This document shows positions 34,567 to 43,333 of a DNA stretch of 64,000 nt, piece after piece. Source of the DNA: Denitratisoma oestradiolicum (lineage in GTDB: Bacteria; Pseudomonadota; Gammaproteobacteria; Burkholderiales; Rhodocyclaceae); NCBI RefSeq assembly GCF_902813185.1, contig NZ_LR778301.1:2790001-2854000 (forward strand), written 5' to 3'. The translations under genes were made by a program, and so were the position numbers. Every line of letters begins with the position of its first letter. Position 1 is the first letter of the stretch. The notes under the pieces are model-generated. The model worked only from the letters and a program-made list of their open reading frames with translations, was not told where the DNA came from and searched no databases.

Positions 34567-36874
34567 GCCTGTTACCACTTGTAGCTGAGGGAAACGCCAA
34601 AGGTACGCGGGGGAGTCCAGGCGGCATTCCGGAAGAAGGCGAAGTCGATGAGATTGACCATCTTCTTCGAGTCGGCGAGGTTGCGCACCCAGAATGAGGC
34701 GTCTGTCTGACCCGGCCCGCCGAGAGGAATTTTCGTCAACATCAACCGGGCATTGATCAGCCCCAGAGCCGGCACCTTGTCGAACTCTGCCAGCAGGCCG
34801 TTACCCGCGTTAGCCACGGTGGCGGATTTGTTGCTCGCAAAGATGTAGTAGGCCGCGTTGTAAGTGTAATCGACGAGCCCCCGCAGGGTTCCCCAGGGAG
34901 TCTGCGCTAGGCGCCCATCCAGATTCAGATTCAGGGTGTGCCTGGGGGCATAAGGCATGACCCGGTTGCCCGCAGTATTGATCAGGGTCGTCGTGCTGAC
35001 CCCAGCCAACGCCGCCGTGGCAGCATTGCGCGGGAAGTCCATGTATTCGTCGATCTTGGCGTGCAGATAGCCGTAGCTGCCCTGCAGCTTCCAGCCATCG
35101 GCGAGTATGAACGCCCCTTCCAATTCCAGCCCTTCCTGGGTGGCTTTGCCCGCATTGACTATCACGGAGGCCGTGGTCCCGGCCAGCGTCCTGGTGAACT
35201 GCATGTCGGTGATCTTGTTCTGGAACAAAGATGCGTTCAACTGGGCGCGACCATCGGCGAAGGTGGTCTTGACGCCCACCTCGAAGGTGGCGGACTTCTC
35301 CGGACCGAAAGGTGTCATGACGCCCACCGCACTCGGCACTTCGCCGGAGAATCCGCCGCTCTTGAAGCCCTTGGCGAAACGGGCATAGAAATTCAGGCCC
35401 TCATTGACCTTGTAGGCGGCAGCCAACGATGGGGTCGTACCACTGAAGGTGGCATCAGCATGAACCCAGGGCTGAACTCCTGTGACGCCAGGCGCCACCG
35501 GCAGAATCGAGGACAAGAAAGGCCCCAGATAACCCGCGGTGGCCCACTGATTGACATCGATGGTCTTGTCTTCACTGGTGCGCCGCAGGCCCGCAGTCAG
35601 GGTCAGGGCGTCGTTGGCCTTGTAGTCGATCTGGCCGTATAAGGCCTTGGCATTCGCCGTGGGGCGGTAACCCACGAACTTTTCGCCGGCCGGTGGCGGG
35701 GTGATGTCGATATGTTGGCCGCTAATGGTCGTGCCATCCTCCCTGAACTGGTAGAGGCCCGCCACATAGTTAAAGCGATCGGTCTTGCCGATCCACTGGA
35801 ATTCTTGGGAGTAGGAACGGACCTCGGTATCCCTGTGAGACAGGGCCAGATTGGCCGGTGTGCCGTCCAGGTCGCTGCTATCGGCAAACGTCATCTTGCG
35901 GGCAGAGCCGATGTACTTGAGGGTGTTATTGGCGTTCAGGTCATAAGTCACCGTGAGGGCGTGGCCATCCACCTTGAGCCGCTGGTAGAGGTCGGCGCCC
36001 GGATCGGTGCTGACCGAACTTGGCCGCTCACTGCCGGGCACATAACCGGCCATGGTCGCGGCGTAGCCAATGATGCGGTTGCCCATGGCGGCAAAGGACG
36101 GCACAGGAATATTGGAGAAATACTGGCCGTACGCGGATAGCGTGTTTATCCCTGGTAGCCCGGGGCTACCGCTGCCGCTGAGGGAAAACAGGGTCGTTGG
36201 ATATAGACCTTCGTCGACCTTGGTGTGATCAAACGTGTAATCTACCTTCAGATCGCGGCTGACATCGAAGTTGGCCGCCAGACGCCAGGCCTGGCGATCG
36301 GTGCCGCCTTGCGCAGGGCCCGTGAGATTCTTCATCCAGCCATCCGCCTGCTCGTTGCGAAAGCCCAGACTGATACTGGCAATACCCATCTTGGGCAAAT
36401 CGAGGAAGACCCTTTCCACATGGCGATTGAAGTTGCCGACATCGACAGAAACGGAGCCACTCCACTCTCCGGAAGGCCTGCGCGTGACGAAGCTAACGGC
36501 GCCAGCCATGGTGTTGCGGCCGAACAGCGTCCCCTGCGGCCCCCGCAGGACTTCAACCCGCTCCAGGTCCAACAATTCGAACAGGCTGCCCGCTGCCTTG
36601 GTGATATAGACCCCGTCCACATACATACCGACCGCCGGATCCATGTAGATGGCTACCTGGGTGGTGACGCTGCCGCGGATGGAGACCTGGGAAATCAGGC
36701 TGTTGCTAGGAGATTTGCTGATCTTGAGATTGGGTGCCAGGCCGCTCAGGCTCGCCCCCCCCTCGATGCCCCGGTTCTCCAACTGGGCACCGGAAATCGC
36801 AGTAATCGAAATGGGCACATCCTGCAACCGCTCCTGCCGCTTCTGCGCAGTGACGACGACCTCCTCTAGTACCG
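34567..36874. repeat. 2308-bp direct repeat, unit 2 (TonB receptor B)
   Basis: Second unit of the duplication starting at 26247. Identity ends at the TonB box on one side (after CTCTAGTACCG) and a few bases beyond the stop codon on the other. Confidence 0.9.
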
Positions 36875-37277
36875 TACTACCAGAATCTAAAGAGGTATTT
36901 AGTAATTTACCTTGTCTATCCGCACGAATGACATCGTGAGGAATTGCTACCTTTGTACGGATCGTTACGGTCGACGAACCTGTAAACAAGTACTCAAGAT
37001 TTCGCCCCTTGAGCAAGACGTCAAGCGCACTCTCTCTTGTCATACTACCTTTGATCGCAGGACTCTCATCACCCTTACCAAGATCGACAGCAATAATTAC
37101 TTGGATGCCGGATTGCTTGGAAAACTCAAGCAATGCATTTCCCAACAATTGTGCTGGAATCGCAAACTCCATTACCACTGACTCTGCAGCCTCCACCAAG
37201 GTTGAGACAGCAAGAGCCGACAGAACCGTTAGCAGCTCTATGACAAGAACGAAACCAAAGAAAAAGCGACATCGCAT
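34572..37277 (-). CDS. TonB-dependent receptor B with STN signalling domain
   Basis: An outer-membrane transporter-transducer of about 901 residues. From ATG 37277 it has a signal peptide (RCRFFFGFVLVIELLTVLSALAV) and an STN domain (MEFAIPAQLLGNALLEFSKQ to about TVTIRTK). The TonB box, plug and barrel follow, identical to receptor A except for two residues (GASLSG for GADLSG, and GSVTTQ for GSITTQ). The STN domain contacts FecR in the periplasm, and fecR and fecI lie directly upstream on the same strand, so receptor B should control its own sigma factor. No strong ribosome binding site marks the start; earlier in-frame starts exist. Confidence 0.9.
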   Translation of the reverse strand: MRCRFFFGFVLVIELLTVLSALAVSTLVEAAESVVMEFAIPAQLLGNALLEFSKQSGIQVIIAVDLGKGDESPAIKGSMTRESALDVLLKGRNLEYLFTGSSTVTIRTKVAIPHDVIRADRQGKLLNTSLDSGSTVLEEVVVTAQKRQERLQDVPISITAISGAQLENRGIEGGASLSGLAPNLKISKSPSNSLISQVSIRGSVTTQVAIYMDPAVGMYVDGVYITKAAGSLFELLDLERVEVLRGPQGTLFGRNTMAGAVSFVTRRPSGEWSGSVSVDVGNFNRHVERVFLDLPKMGIASISLGFRNEQADGWMKNLTGPAQGGTDRQAWRLAANFDVSRDLKVDYTFDHTKVDEGLYPTTLFSLSGSGSPGLPGINTLSAYGQYFSNIPVPSFAAMGNRIIGYAATMAGYVPGSERPSSVSTDPGADLYQRLKVDGHALTVTYDLNANNTLKYIGSARKMTFADSSDLDGTPANLALSHRDTEVRSYSQEFQWIGKTDRFNYVAGLYQFREDGTTISGQHIDITPPPAGEKFVGYRPTANAKALYGQIDYKANDALTLTAGLRRTSEDKTIDVNQWATAGYLGPFLSSILPVAPGVTGVQPWVHADATFSGTTPSLAAAYKVNEGLNFYARFAKGFKSGGFSGEVPSAVGVMTPFGPEKSATFEVGVKTTFADGRAQLNASLFQNKITDMQFTRTLAGTTASVIVNAGKATQEGLELEGAFILADGWKLQGSYGYLHAKIDEYMDFPRNAATAALAGVSTTTLINTAGNRVMPYAPRHTLNLNLDGRLAQTPWGTLRGLVDYTYNAAYYIFASNKSATVANAGNGLLAEFDKVPALGLINARLMLTKIPLGGPGQTDASFWVRNLADSKKMVNLIDFAFFRNAAWTPPRTFGVSLSYKW

Positions 37278-37487
37278 CTTGTGTGAACCTGGCTTTTTCG
37301 ACAATTGTGGGCTTCTCCATTCCCCAATTGGTTTTTTACCTTGTCTTTCAGAAATAGGATTTAAGCCCCTTTCTCTTATGCGTGCCCACACACACCCGGG
37401 TGGGTGGTTAGGATGACCAATGTCCAAACTTCTGCAATGCTTCAGACCTGAAATCCAATTCCGTTGCTATTCATCAAAGAGACCCTG

Positions 37488-38597
37488 CTAAGGCAAGACT
37501 TGGCGTGTAATGAGTACCATATTAGGGCTGACTGCATCAACTTTAAGGGGGTATCCCTTTTCAAGACCTTTGAGCCAGTCATCAATTTGACTCAGGTGAA
37601 TTGTCCCGGATATCGTCATACCAGCAATCTCGTCCGGCCTGTATTGAATCTGCTTTAATGAATATCGATTAACTTCTTCAATAACCTCGGCAAGAGACTG
37701 TCTATTTAGAACCAAGCTTCCGTTTCTCCAGGCCAGAACATTATCCAGATTAACCTTTTCTACCAGTCTTAAGCGTCCTTCTTTGGAGTAACTTACCCGC
37801 TCGCCCTTTCCAATAATCGTTTTATGTAAAGAACCAGCACTTGCAGTATCAACAATCTCTCTAGTTCCCAAGACCTGCACCAAGCCTTCTTCTACGGTGA
37901 CAGCGATGAACTGACTCATGATATTGACTTCAAACTTCGTGCCAAGTGCCTTGGCCTCCCCGGAAGCCGCATGAACGATGAAAGGACGATCCGCATTCTT
38001 GCTCACTTCAAAAAATGCTTTGCCACGTACTATGTTCACCCTGCGCTCTTTCGACGAATAGTCAGTCTCAATACGCGTATCACCGGCTAAACGAACCGTC
38101 GTTCCGTCGGATAGTGCAAGGGCTCTAGTTGCTGCCACTTTAGTCTCAAATACTTCGCCTTGGTGTGTCAGTCCTTCGAGGCCGCCGCTATTGAAGTGAA
38201 ATATTCCCATGACAAAAAGAACGATGACTGCAAAAGAAACCGGCACGTATCGCCGTGCCGCTCTCAAATTCAGTAACCGTATTACATCCGTGAGTGTTGT
38301 CCGGCGAACAGGATCTAGAGAGAGAACCTTAGAGAATTGCGCCGCCTTTACTTCGGAGTCTTCCACCTCTATATCTAAGCGCAATGATTTCGGATCGATC
38401 CGGCCTAGCGTCTCCCATAACACCGCTACTTTGTCGTATGCAACTTGGTGATCGGGATTTTCGTCGAGCCAACTGATCCAGGTCTGACATTCTTCATAAG
38501 ATAAGTCCTCGTCCTGAAGCGCAAGAAAGCACTCCTGTGCCTTTCCGTTAATGCCAGGAGAGGTTTTGTTGCCGAAATTGTCCTTAATCACATTCAT
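37488..38597 (-). CDS. FecR-type anti-sigma/signal transducer
   Basis: An inner-membrane protein of 369 residues that receives the signal from the receptor STN domain and controls the FecI-type sigma factor. The N-terminal cytoplasmic region (LSYEECQTWISWLDENPDHQVAYDKV) is the FecR N-terminal sigma-binding domain. A membrane helix (VPVSFAVIVLFVMGIF) is near residue 150, then the FecR domain (RALALSDGTTVRLAGDTRI, RGKAFFEVSKN, KALGTKFEVN), and a C-terminal STN-like part. It starts at ATG 38597 inside the sigma gene end (14-base overlap), so both are coupled. Confidence 0.9.
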   Translation of the reverse strand: MNVIKDNFGNKTSPGINGKAQECFLALQDEDLSYEECQTWISWLDENPDHQVAYDKVAVLWETLGRIDPKSLRLDIEVEDSEVKAAQFSKVLSLDPVRRTTLTDVIRLLNLRAARRYVPVSFAVIVLFVMGIFHFNSGGLEGLTHQGEVFETKVAATRALALSDGTTVRLAGDTRIETDYSSKERRVNIVRGKAFFEVSKNADRPFIVHAASGEAKALGTKFEVNIMSQFIAVTVEEGLVQVLGTREIVDTASAGSLHKTIIGKGERVSYSKEGRLRLVEKVNLDNVLAWRNGSLVLNRQSLAEVIEEVNRYSLKQIQYRPDEIAGMTISGTIHLSQIDDWLKGLEKGYPLKVDAVSPNMVLITRQVLP

Positions 38598-39150
38598 TTT
38601 GCACTTGGCCGTCCATACCCAGACTCTGGTGACAGACCCGTACGGCATGCAAGACATACTTTCGTACCATACTCTCGGTCAATCCCATGCGGCTTGCCAC
38701 TTCCGCATACCCGATACCCTCAAACTTATAGAGCAAGAAGGCTTGTTGGCATTTGGGGGCGAGCCCCTCGATGACAGTTTTCAATTTCTCGAGGATCTCA
38801 TTAGCCACTGCATCTTCTTCCGGTCCAACGTGTGACATTTCCGTAGTCGAACCGCCATAAGCGACAGCCATTCCACCTTTCTCAATCGCCTTAAAACCAC
38901 AGATAGTGCTACGGACACGATCAATATGTAGATTTCTGGAAATTCCAAATAAGAAAGATTCCATATCAATTATCTTGTTCGAATCCGGCATGGCCAGTAC
39001 ACGCAGATAGGCTTCCTGAGCTATTTCCATTGCCTCTACAACAGACTTTGTTCGCAAAGTCAGGTAGCGCACCAGAGTATCGTTGTAGCTCCTAAAGACC
39101 TTATCTAAACGGTCCCTCGTCTGTACAGACTCGAAAAATTGATGCTGCAT
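38584..39150 (-). CDS. ECF sigma factor, FecI-like
   Basis: A 188-residue extracytoplasmic-function sigma factor. Region 2 is seen in FRSYNDTLVRYLTLRTKSVVEAMEIAQEAYLRVL and SFLFGISRNLHIDRVR. Region 4 with its HTH is in CQQAFLLYKFEGIGYAEVASRMGLTESMVRKYVLHAV. The order fecI, fecR, receptor is the classic cell-surface signalling cassette, so it should drive receptor B and perhaps the near-identical receptor A. No conserved promoter could be confirmed by eye. Confidence 0.93.
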   Translation of the reverse strand: MQHQFFESVQTRDRLDKVFRSYNDTLVRYLTLRTKSVVEAMEIAQEAYLRVLAMPDSNKIIDMESFLFGISRNLHIDRVRSTICGFKAIEKGGMAVAYGGSTTEMSHVGPEEDAVANEILEKLKTVIEGLAPKCQQAFLLYKFEGIGYAEVASRMGLTESMVRKYVLHAVRVCHQSLGMDGQVQNECD

Positions 39151-39456
39151 TTTAGCAACAACCTCTCAGTAAGATATTTACACTTAGTAAGGAACTGACC
39201 CCCTACCTAAAGACGTATATTGGCCGTTTTTTGGTAATCATAGCGGCCTGCTCCCTGTAGCCATACCAGTCAGATTAGTAAATACGTACGTCGGCTTTCC
39301 GGGCCTGCACTGTTGCCTCAGTATCTCACTGGATCACGACCGTCACCGCTATCCAACGTAAGCGCCTCCTGGTCATCATCTGTCCCCCCAGGCTGGGCCT
39401 CGCGAATTTACAATCAGACAGGTTCCGTTTAGACTGCGCCTATCGTCAGTCATGCA
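39151..39456. other. Intergenic spacer, no gene seen
   Basis: 306 bases between the divergent sigma-factor gene and the TetR gene. I see no protein-like frame. The sigma-factor promoter must lie here. Confidence 0.5.
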
Positions 39457-39481
39457 AAAAAGCGCCCCACCGGCGCTTTTT
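39457..39481. terminator. Bidirectional hairpin terminator before the TetR gene
   Basis: AAAAAGCGCC and GGCGCTTTTT form a 10-bp stem around CCACC, with A- and T-runs on both sides, so it can stop transcription in both directions. No intact plus-strand gene precedes it now, which suggests that a gene was lost from this spot. Confidence 0.8.
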
Positions 39482-39507
39482 CGTTTTTCCCTTGGCACGC
39501 TGCTTCC

Positions 39508-40113
39508 ATGACTACTGTGAAACCGCCTACCAGCCGCGACCTGCAACGCCAGGAAACCTTCAATCGAGTCTATGAGGCAACGCTCGCGGAATTTGGCCGG
39601 GTAGGCGTGGACCAATCCCGGGTCAGCGACATCTGCGAACGAGCCGGCGTCGCCAAGGGGACGTTCTTTTTTCATTTCCCCACCAAGGACCACGTCCTGC
39701 TGGAGCGGCAACGGCGGATTTCCGAAGCCATGGCTGCCAGGATCGAGGGCGAGCTCGGTGCTGCCTCGGATGCGAAAACCTTCCTCGGCGGCTTGACCGC
39801 GATTGTGCTGGAGGAGCACCAGGCGGTGGGCGACTTAGAACTGGTGCGCCAGATCAACTTAGCCATCGTGCGTCAGAGCGGCTCGCCCAGCCTAAGCATC
39901 CAGCACACCGCATTCGGCACCGCATTGACCGCACAAATCCGCCACCTGCAGCAAGCCGGCATCCTCAGGAAGGGCATCGATGCCGCCAAGCTGACTGATA
40001 CTCTGCGTATGAGTTTCTTCGGCTTCCTGGTCAATCCCAAATCCTCCTTCGATACCAGCCGCCCCCGCATTGCCCTTCTCACTAGTCTACTGACCGACTC
40101 CCTGACTCCCTGA
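39508..40113 (+). CDS. TetR/AcrR-family transcriptional regulator
   Basis: A 201-residue repressor-type regulator with an N-terminal HTH (RVYEATLAEFGRVGVDQSRVSDICERAGVAKGTFFFHFPTKDHVL) and a ligand-binding helical C-terminus. It is convergent with the SDR gene cluster and could control the minus-strand catabolic operons or its own gene. The ligand is unknown. Confidence 0.9.
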   Translation: MTTVKPPTSRDLQRQETFNRVYEATLAEFGRVGVDQSRVSDICERAGVAKGTFFFHFPTKDHVLLERQRRISEAMAARIEGELGAASDAKTFLGGLTAIVLEEHQAVGDLELVRQINLAIVRQSGSPSLSIQHTAFGTALTAQIRHLQQAGILRKGIDAAKLTDTLRMSFFGFLVNPKSSFDTSRPRIALLTSLLTDSLTP

Positions 40114-40169
40114 CCAGCTCGACCTGCACCAATTTTCTTCCACGCCGGACAATCAGCTTTTTTATTGTC

Positions 40170-40370
40170 CTAGGTCAGGCCTATGCCAACACTCACCCTG
40201 TACTCGGTACGCACTTCATCGGCGACCAACGAAGCCCGGTCTCCGTTGATATCCCATATCGCCACCGGCCGGCCGGCGGCGACCAATGCATAGGCAGACG
40301 CCCGCCCCAACCCGGAGCGGCCTCATGTAACAATGACGCCTGTCGCTGGTGAACTCAGAAGAGATTTCAT
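40170..40370 (-). pseudogene. Truncated SDR pseudogene
   Basis: From ATG 40370 the frame reads SPATGVIVT, a TGA stop, then GRSGLGRASAYALVAAGRP and VAIWDINGDRASLVADEV, ending at TAG 40170. This matches the N-terminus of the intact SDR at 56754 (TGIIITGGASGLGRASAHAL, GRPVAIWDINESRALAVAEEI). An internal stop replaces the first Gly of the NAD-binding loop, and the catalytic half is gone. Confidence 0.8.
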
Positions 40371-40407
40371 GGTGTGGTTCTCCTTTTGCTGACTGTGCTC
40401 GTCCGGC

Positions 40408-41238
40408 CTATTCAGCGCCAAAGATTTTCGGCGGCCGTCTTTCGAGGATGCCTTCCACCCTCTCACGGAAACGGGGATCAAGAAACTCCGATTCCGCCAG
40501 AATCCAGAACTCGCCGGCCTGGATGCCGGCAAAGGTAAGCTCCGCCGACTGGTCGGGTGTAATGCCCCCGTCTCCTGCAATTTGCTGGTTAATGGCGTCG
40601 ATGAATTGACGTGCCACTGGGTTGCCTCCTCCATCGCCAAAGGGGCTGCCAAAGATTCCGCTCTGCACGGGTCCGGGATGCAGCACCGAGATGCCAATCG
40701 GCGCATTTATCATCTTCAGTTCCCCATAAAGACATTCGGAAAGCATGAAAACGGCGGACTTGGTGGCGGTGTACGGCGACAACAATGGGCTGGGAAGGAA
40801 TCCTCCCATCGAGGCCGTGTTGACGATATGGGCCGGAGTGCCGGCCTTTAGCATCCGGGGTACGAAGGCGCGGATGCCGTTGTGGATACCCAACACATTG
40901 ACCGCAAAACAGCGCCCAAAGGCTTCAGGCGAAATTTCCCAGGTAAAACCGGCGCACATGATGCCGGCGTTATTAAAAAGGAGATCGACCCGGCCGAAAC
41001 GGTTCCAGGCCTGGTTGGCCAGATTCTCCAGCGCAGCCGGATGGGTGACATCCGTAGGCACGACGAGCACTTCAGTATCAAGCGAGTCCGCAAGTGTGTA
41101 GAGCGACTCAGAATCCAAGTCGGCCAGTACTAGATTCATACCCAGCACGGCAGCCTTGCGCGCCAGACCTCCGCCGACACCGCCAGCCGCGCCTGTTATG
41201 ACAGCTGTACCACCTGCAAACAAAATTTTTGAAGTCAT
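40408..41238 (-). CDS. Short-chain dehydrogenase/reductase
   Basis: A classical SDR of 276 residues that oxidises or reduces an alcohol/ketone with NAD(P). It has the cofactor motif TGAAGGVGGG, NNAG in LLFNNAGIM, and the catalytic Ser plus YTATK. The C-terminus (ERRPPKIFGAE) is charged. ATG 41238 has AGGA upstream; ATG 41247 is possible. It lies 37 bases upstream of the truncated SDR copy and downstream of the E2 gene on the same strand, so it may belong to the operon. The substrate is unknown. Confidence 0.88.
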   Translation of the reverse strand: MTSKILFAGGTAVITGAAGGVGGGLARKAAVLGMNLVLADLDSESLYTLADSLDTEVLVVPTDVTHPAALENLANQAWNRFGRVDLLFNNAGIMCAGFTWEISPEAFGRCFAVNVLGIHNGIRAFVPRMLKAGTPAHIVNTASMGGFLPSPLLSPYTATKSAVFMLSECLYGELKMINAPIGISVLHPGPVQSGIFGSPFGDGGGNPVARQFIDAINQQIAGDGGITPDQSAELTFAGIQAGEFWILAESEFLDPRFRERVEGILERRPPKIFGAE

Positions 41239-41385
41239 ATAGTCCATCCTATGCGTTGTGCAACTGCATATCGGAAATCCAGATTCAGCGAAACTGGATT
41301 GTTTCAACTTCCTACTTCATGAAGCATCCGACGTGAATGGACACTTCGCATTCGCTTGGTGTCCAGGTATGCGCTTCATATCGAC

Positions 41386-42075
41386 TCAATTCGTCAGCGA
41401 TGCTGGTGACTGCAAGGTGTCCCGAAGAACGCCAAGAAATCGAGCACCGGTTGCACCGTCGATAATGCGATGGTCCATCGATAGCACCACCCGCATCACG
41501 CCCGCCGGGACCAACTGCCCTTCCCGTATCCAGGGTCGCTGCTTGGCGGCACCGACGGCGAGAATGGCACCCTGGGGCGCGTTGATAATGGCGTCGAACG
41601 CATCGATGCCATATCCACCCAAATTGGAGACACTGAAGGAACCGCCAAAGACCTCATTCATCTTCAGCCGGCCCCCGCGTCCCCGCGCCGCGAGTTCCCT
41701 AACCTCCACACCGATCTGACTCAAGCTCTTCTGTTCCGCCGCTCGAATAATCGGGGTAACCAAGCCTCCGTCCACTTCAACAACCACCGAAATGTCCGCT
41801 TGGCGATATTGATGAATCATGCCATCGACGAACTGCACGTTTATAGCGGGCTCCTCCATTAATGCGTGAGCAACCGCCTTAATGATGAAGTCATTGACCG
41901 ATACCTTGACCCCGCCTTCCCTCGCGTTGTAGTCTTTGCGCACCGCCAGCAGCGTATCGACCTCGATGTCCATTACCGCCCGAAAGTGAGGAATGGTCTG
42001 GGTCGCATCACTCATGCGCTGCGCAATGATCTTGCGCAGCGCAGATAGTTCCCGAACCTCATAGAGATCGTCCAT
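41386..42075 (-). CDS. 2-oxo acid dehydrogenase E2, catalytic domain only
   Basis: The acyltransferase core of a pyruvate/acetoin-type dehydrogenase complex: 229 residues from ATG 42075, starting DDLYEVRELSALRKIIAQRM, with KVSVNDFIIKAVAHAL and the active-site His in MDHRIIDGATGARFL. No lipoyl or E1/E3-binding (PSBD) domain precedes it in this chain; the lipoyl domain is a separate gene seven bases upstream in another frame. The frame is open to ATG 42132, but that part overlaps the lipoyl gene. See the finding on the split E2. Confidence 0.85.
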   Translation of the reverse strand: MDDLYEVRELSALRKIIAQRMSDATQTIPHFRAVMDIEVDTLLAVRKDYNAREGGVKVSVNDFIIKAVAHALMEEPAINVQFVDGMIHQYRQADISVVVEVDGGLVTPIIRAAEQKSLSQIGVEVRELAARGRGGRLKMNEVFGGSFSVSNLGGYGIDAFDAIINAPQGAILAVGAAKQRPWIREGQLVPAGVMRVVLSMDHRIIDGATGARFLGVLRDTLQSPASLTN

Positions 42076-42082
42076 GGAACGG

Positions 42083-42349
42083 TCAGGGCAAGAGATGGCT
42101 GTAATCTTCTCCATCCTCGGCGAGAATGCCAATGGTAGTCAGCACCTCCACCATCTCGCCCGCAGGCACCAGGATCTTCACCAGTCTCCCACTGGCCGTC
42201 GCAGCCTGCTCCTCTACGGCTTTCGCCGTCTCAATCTCCACCAAGGGCTCCCCCTCGGTGACGAGGTCACCCTCTGCCTTCAGCCAATTCATGACAGTTG
42301 CCTCGGTGATCCCCATTCCAAGCCTGGGCATTATTATTTTCTTAGCCAT
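42083..42349 (-). CDS. Lipoyl-domain protein (split E2 N-terminus)
   Basis: An 88-residue single lipoyl domain: IIMPRLGMGITEATVMNWL, then the lipoylation turn EIETAKAVEEQ (Lys is the modified residue), then ASGRLVKILVPAGEMVEV. It should carry the acyl group between E1 and the catalytic E2. It stops after the lipoyl domain, with no PSBD. It lies 10 bases after the E1-beta gene. Confidence 0.9.
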   Translation of the reverse strand: MAKKIIMPRLGMGITEATVMNWLKAEGDLVTEGEPLVEIETAKAVEEQAATASGRLVKILVPAGEMVEVLTTIGILAEDGEDYSHLLP

Positions 42350-42359
42350 ACAACTACCT

Positions 42360-43331
42360 CTATCGGTTGATAATTCTCTTCACAGCAGCCACCACTTTCT
42401 CCTTGTTTGGATAGAGAGGACGCTCAAGCTTCGGGCTGAAGGGAATGTTCACATTGGGCGTAGCAACTCGCTGAATTGGTGCCTTGAGGGCGTCGAAGGC
42501 TTCCTCCGCAACGATGGCTGCGATTTCGGATGCTGCGCTGTTGGTACGATGGGCGTAGTCCACCACCACCAGCCGTCCGGTCTTGGCGACGGAAGCCAGA
42601 ATGGTGTCGGTGTCCAAGGGCGCAAGGCTGCGTACATCGATGACTTCAGCCTCAATACCGTCCTTTGCCAGGAGTTCCGCAGCTGGAAGAGTTTGCAGGA
42701 TGCAGCCAGCAACCGAGACGATGGTGACGTCCTTTCCTTCGCGACGCACCGCAGCCTTTCCGAGAGGCACCAGGAAGTCGACGTCAGTAGATACCTGTTC
42801 TGCCTTCATCCAGAGATCGTTGTCCTCGAATACCAGCACGGGGTCATCGTCGCGTATCGCCGCCTTCAACATGCCCTTCATGTCGCTCGCGCACGATGGG
42901 GCGATGATCTTGAGACCGGGCACATTCATGAACATCGGATAGGGTCGATCGGAGTGGTGAGCCGCGTTGGACTGGTTGTGCCACATCGACATACGAATCA
43001 CCATGGGAACTTTTGCTCTACCGCCGGTCATGTAGCGAATTTTGGCCGCATGGTTAATGATTTGGTCTGAGGCCAAGTAGACAAAGTTGGCGATGGTCAG
43101 GTCCACAATGGGACGCAGCCCGGTAATCGCCGCGCCCACGCCCATTCCGGTGAATCCCAATTCCGAGATCGGGGTACTCCATGTCCGCTTGGCGTCGAGA
43201 TCGCCCAGAGCGCCGCTTGCCGTATAGAGCGCAATATCTTCACCTATCAGAACTACTGTAGGATCGCGCGCCATCTCCTCTTTCTGGGCCTCTGAGATCG
43301 CGTTGAGGTAGGTCAGTTTTGTGGTGGCCAT
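42360..43331 (-). CDS. 2-oxo acid dehydrogenase E1, beta subunit
   Basis: A 323-residue beta subunit of the alpha2beta2 E1 of pyruvate, branched-chain or acetoin dehydrogenase. It shows VVLIGEDIALY, TPISELGFTGMGVGAA, and the C-terminal EVIDVRSLAPLDTDTILAS typical of this transketolase-like fold. It starts two bases after the alpha stop, so the subunits are coupled. No E3 (dihydrolipoamide dehydrogenase) gene is within the window. Confidence 0.94.
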   Translation of the reverse strand: MATTKLTYLNAISEAQKEEMARDPTVVLIGEDIALYTASGALGDLDAKRTWSTPISELGFTGMGVGAAITGLRPIVDLTIANFVYLASDQIINHAAKIRYMTGGRAKVPMVIRMSMWHNQSNAAHHSDRPYPMFMNVPGLKIIAPSCASDMKGMLKAAIRDDDPVLVFEDNDLWMKAEQVSTDVDFLVPLGKAAVRREGKDVTIVSVAGCILQTLPAAELLAKDGIEAEVIDVRSLAPLDTDTILASVAKTGRLVVVDYAHRTNSAASEIAAIVAEEAFDALKAPIQRVATPNVNIPFSPKLERPLYPNKEKVVAAVKRIINR

Positions 43332-43333
43332 AA

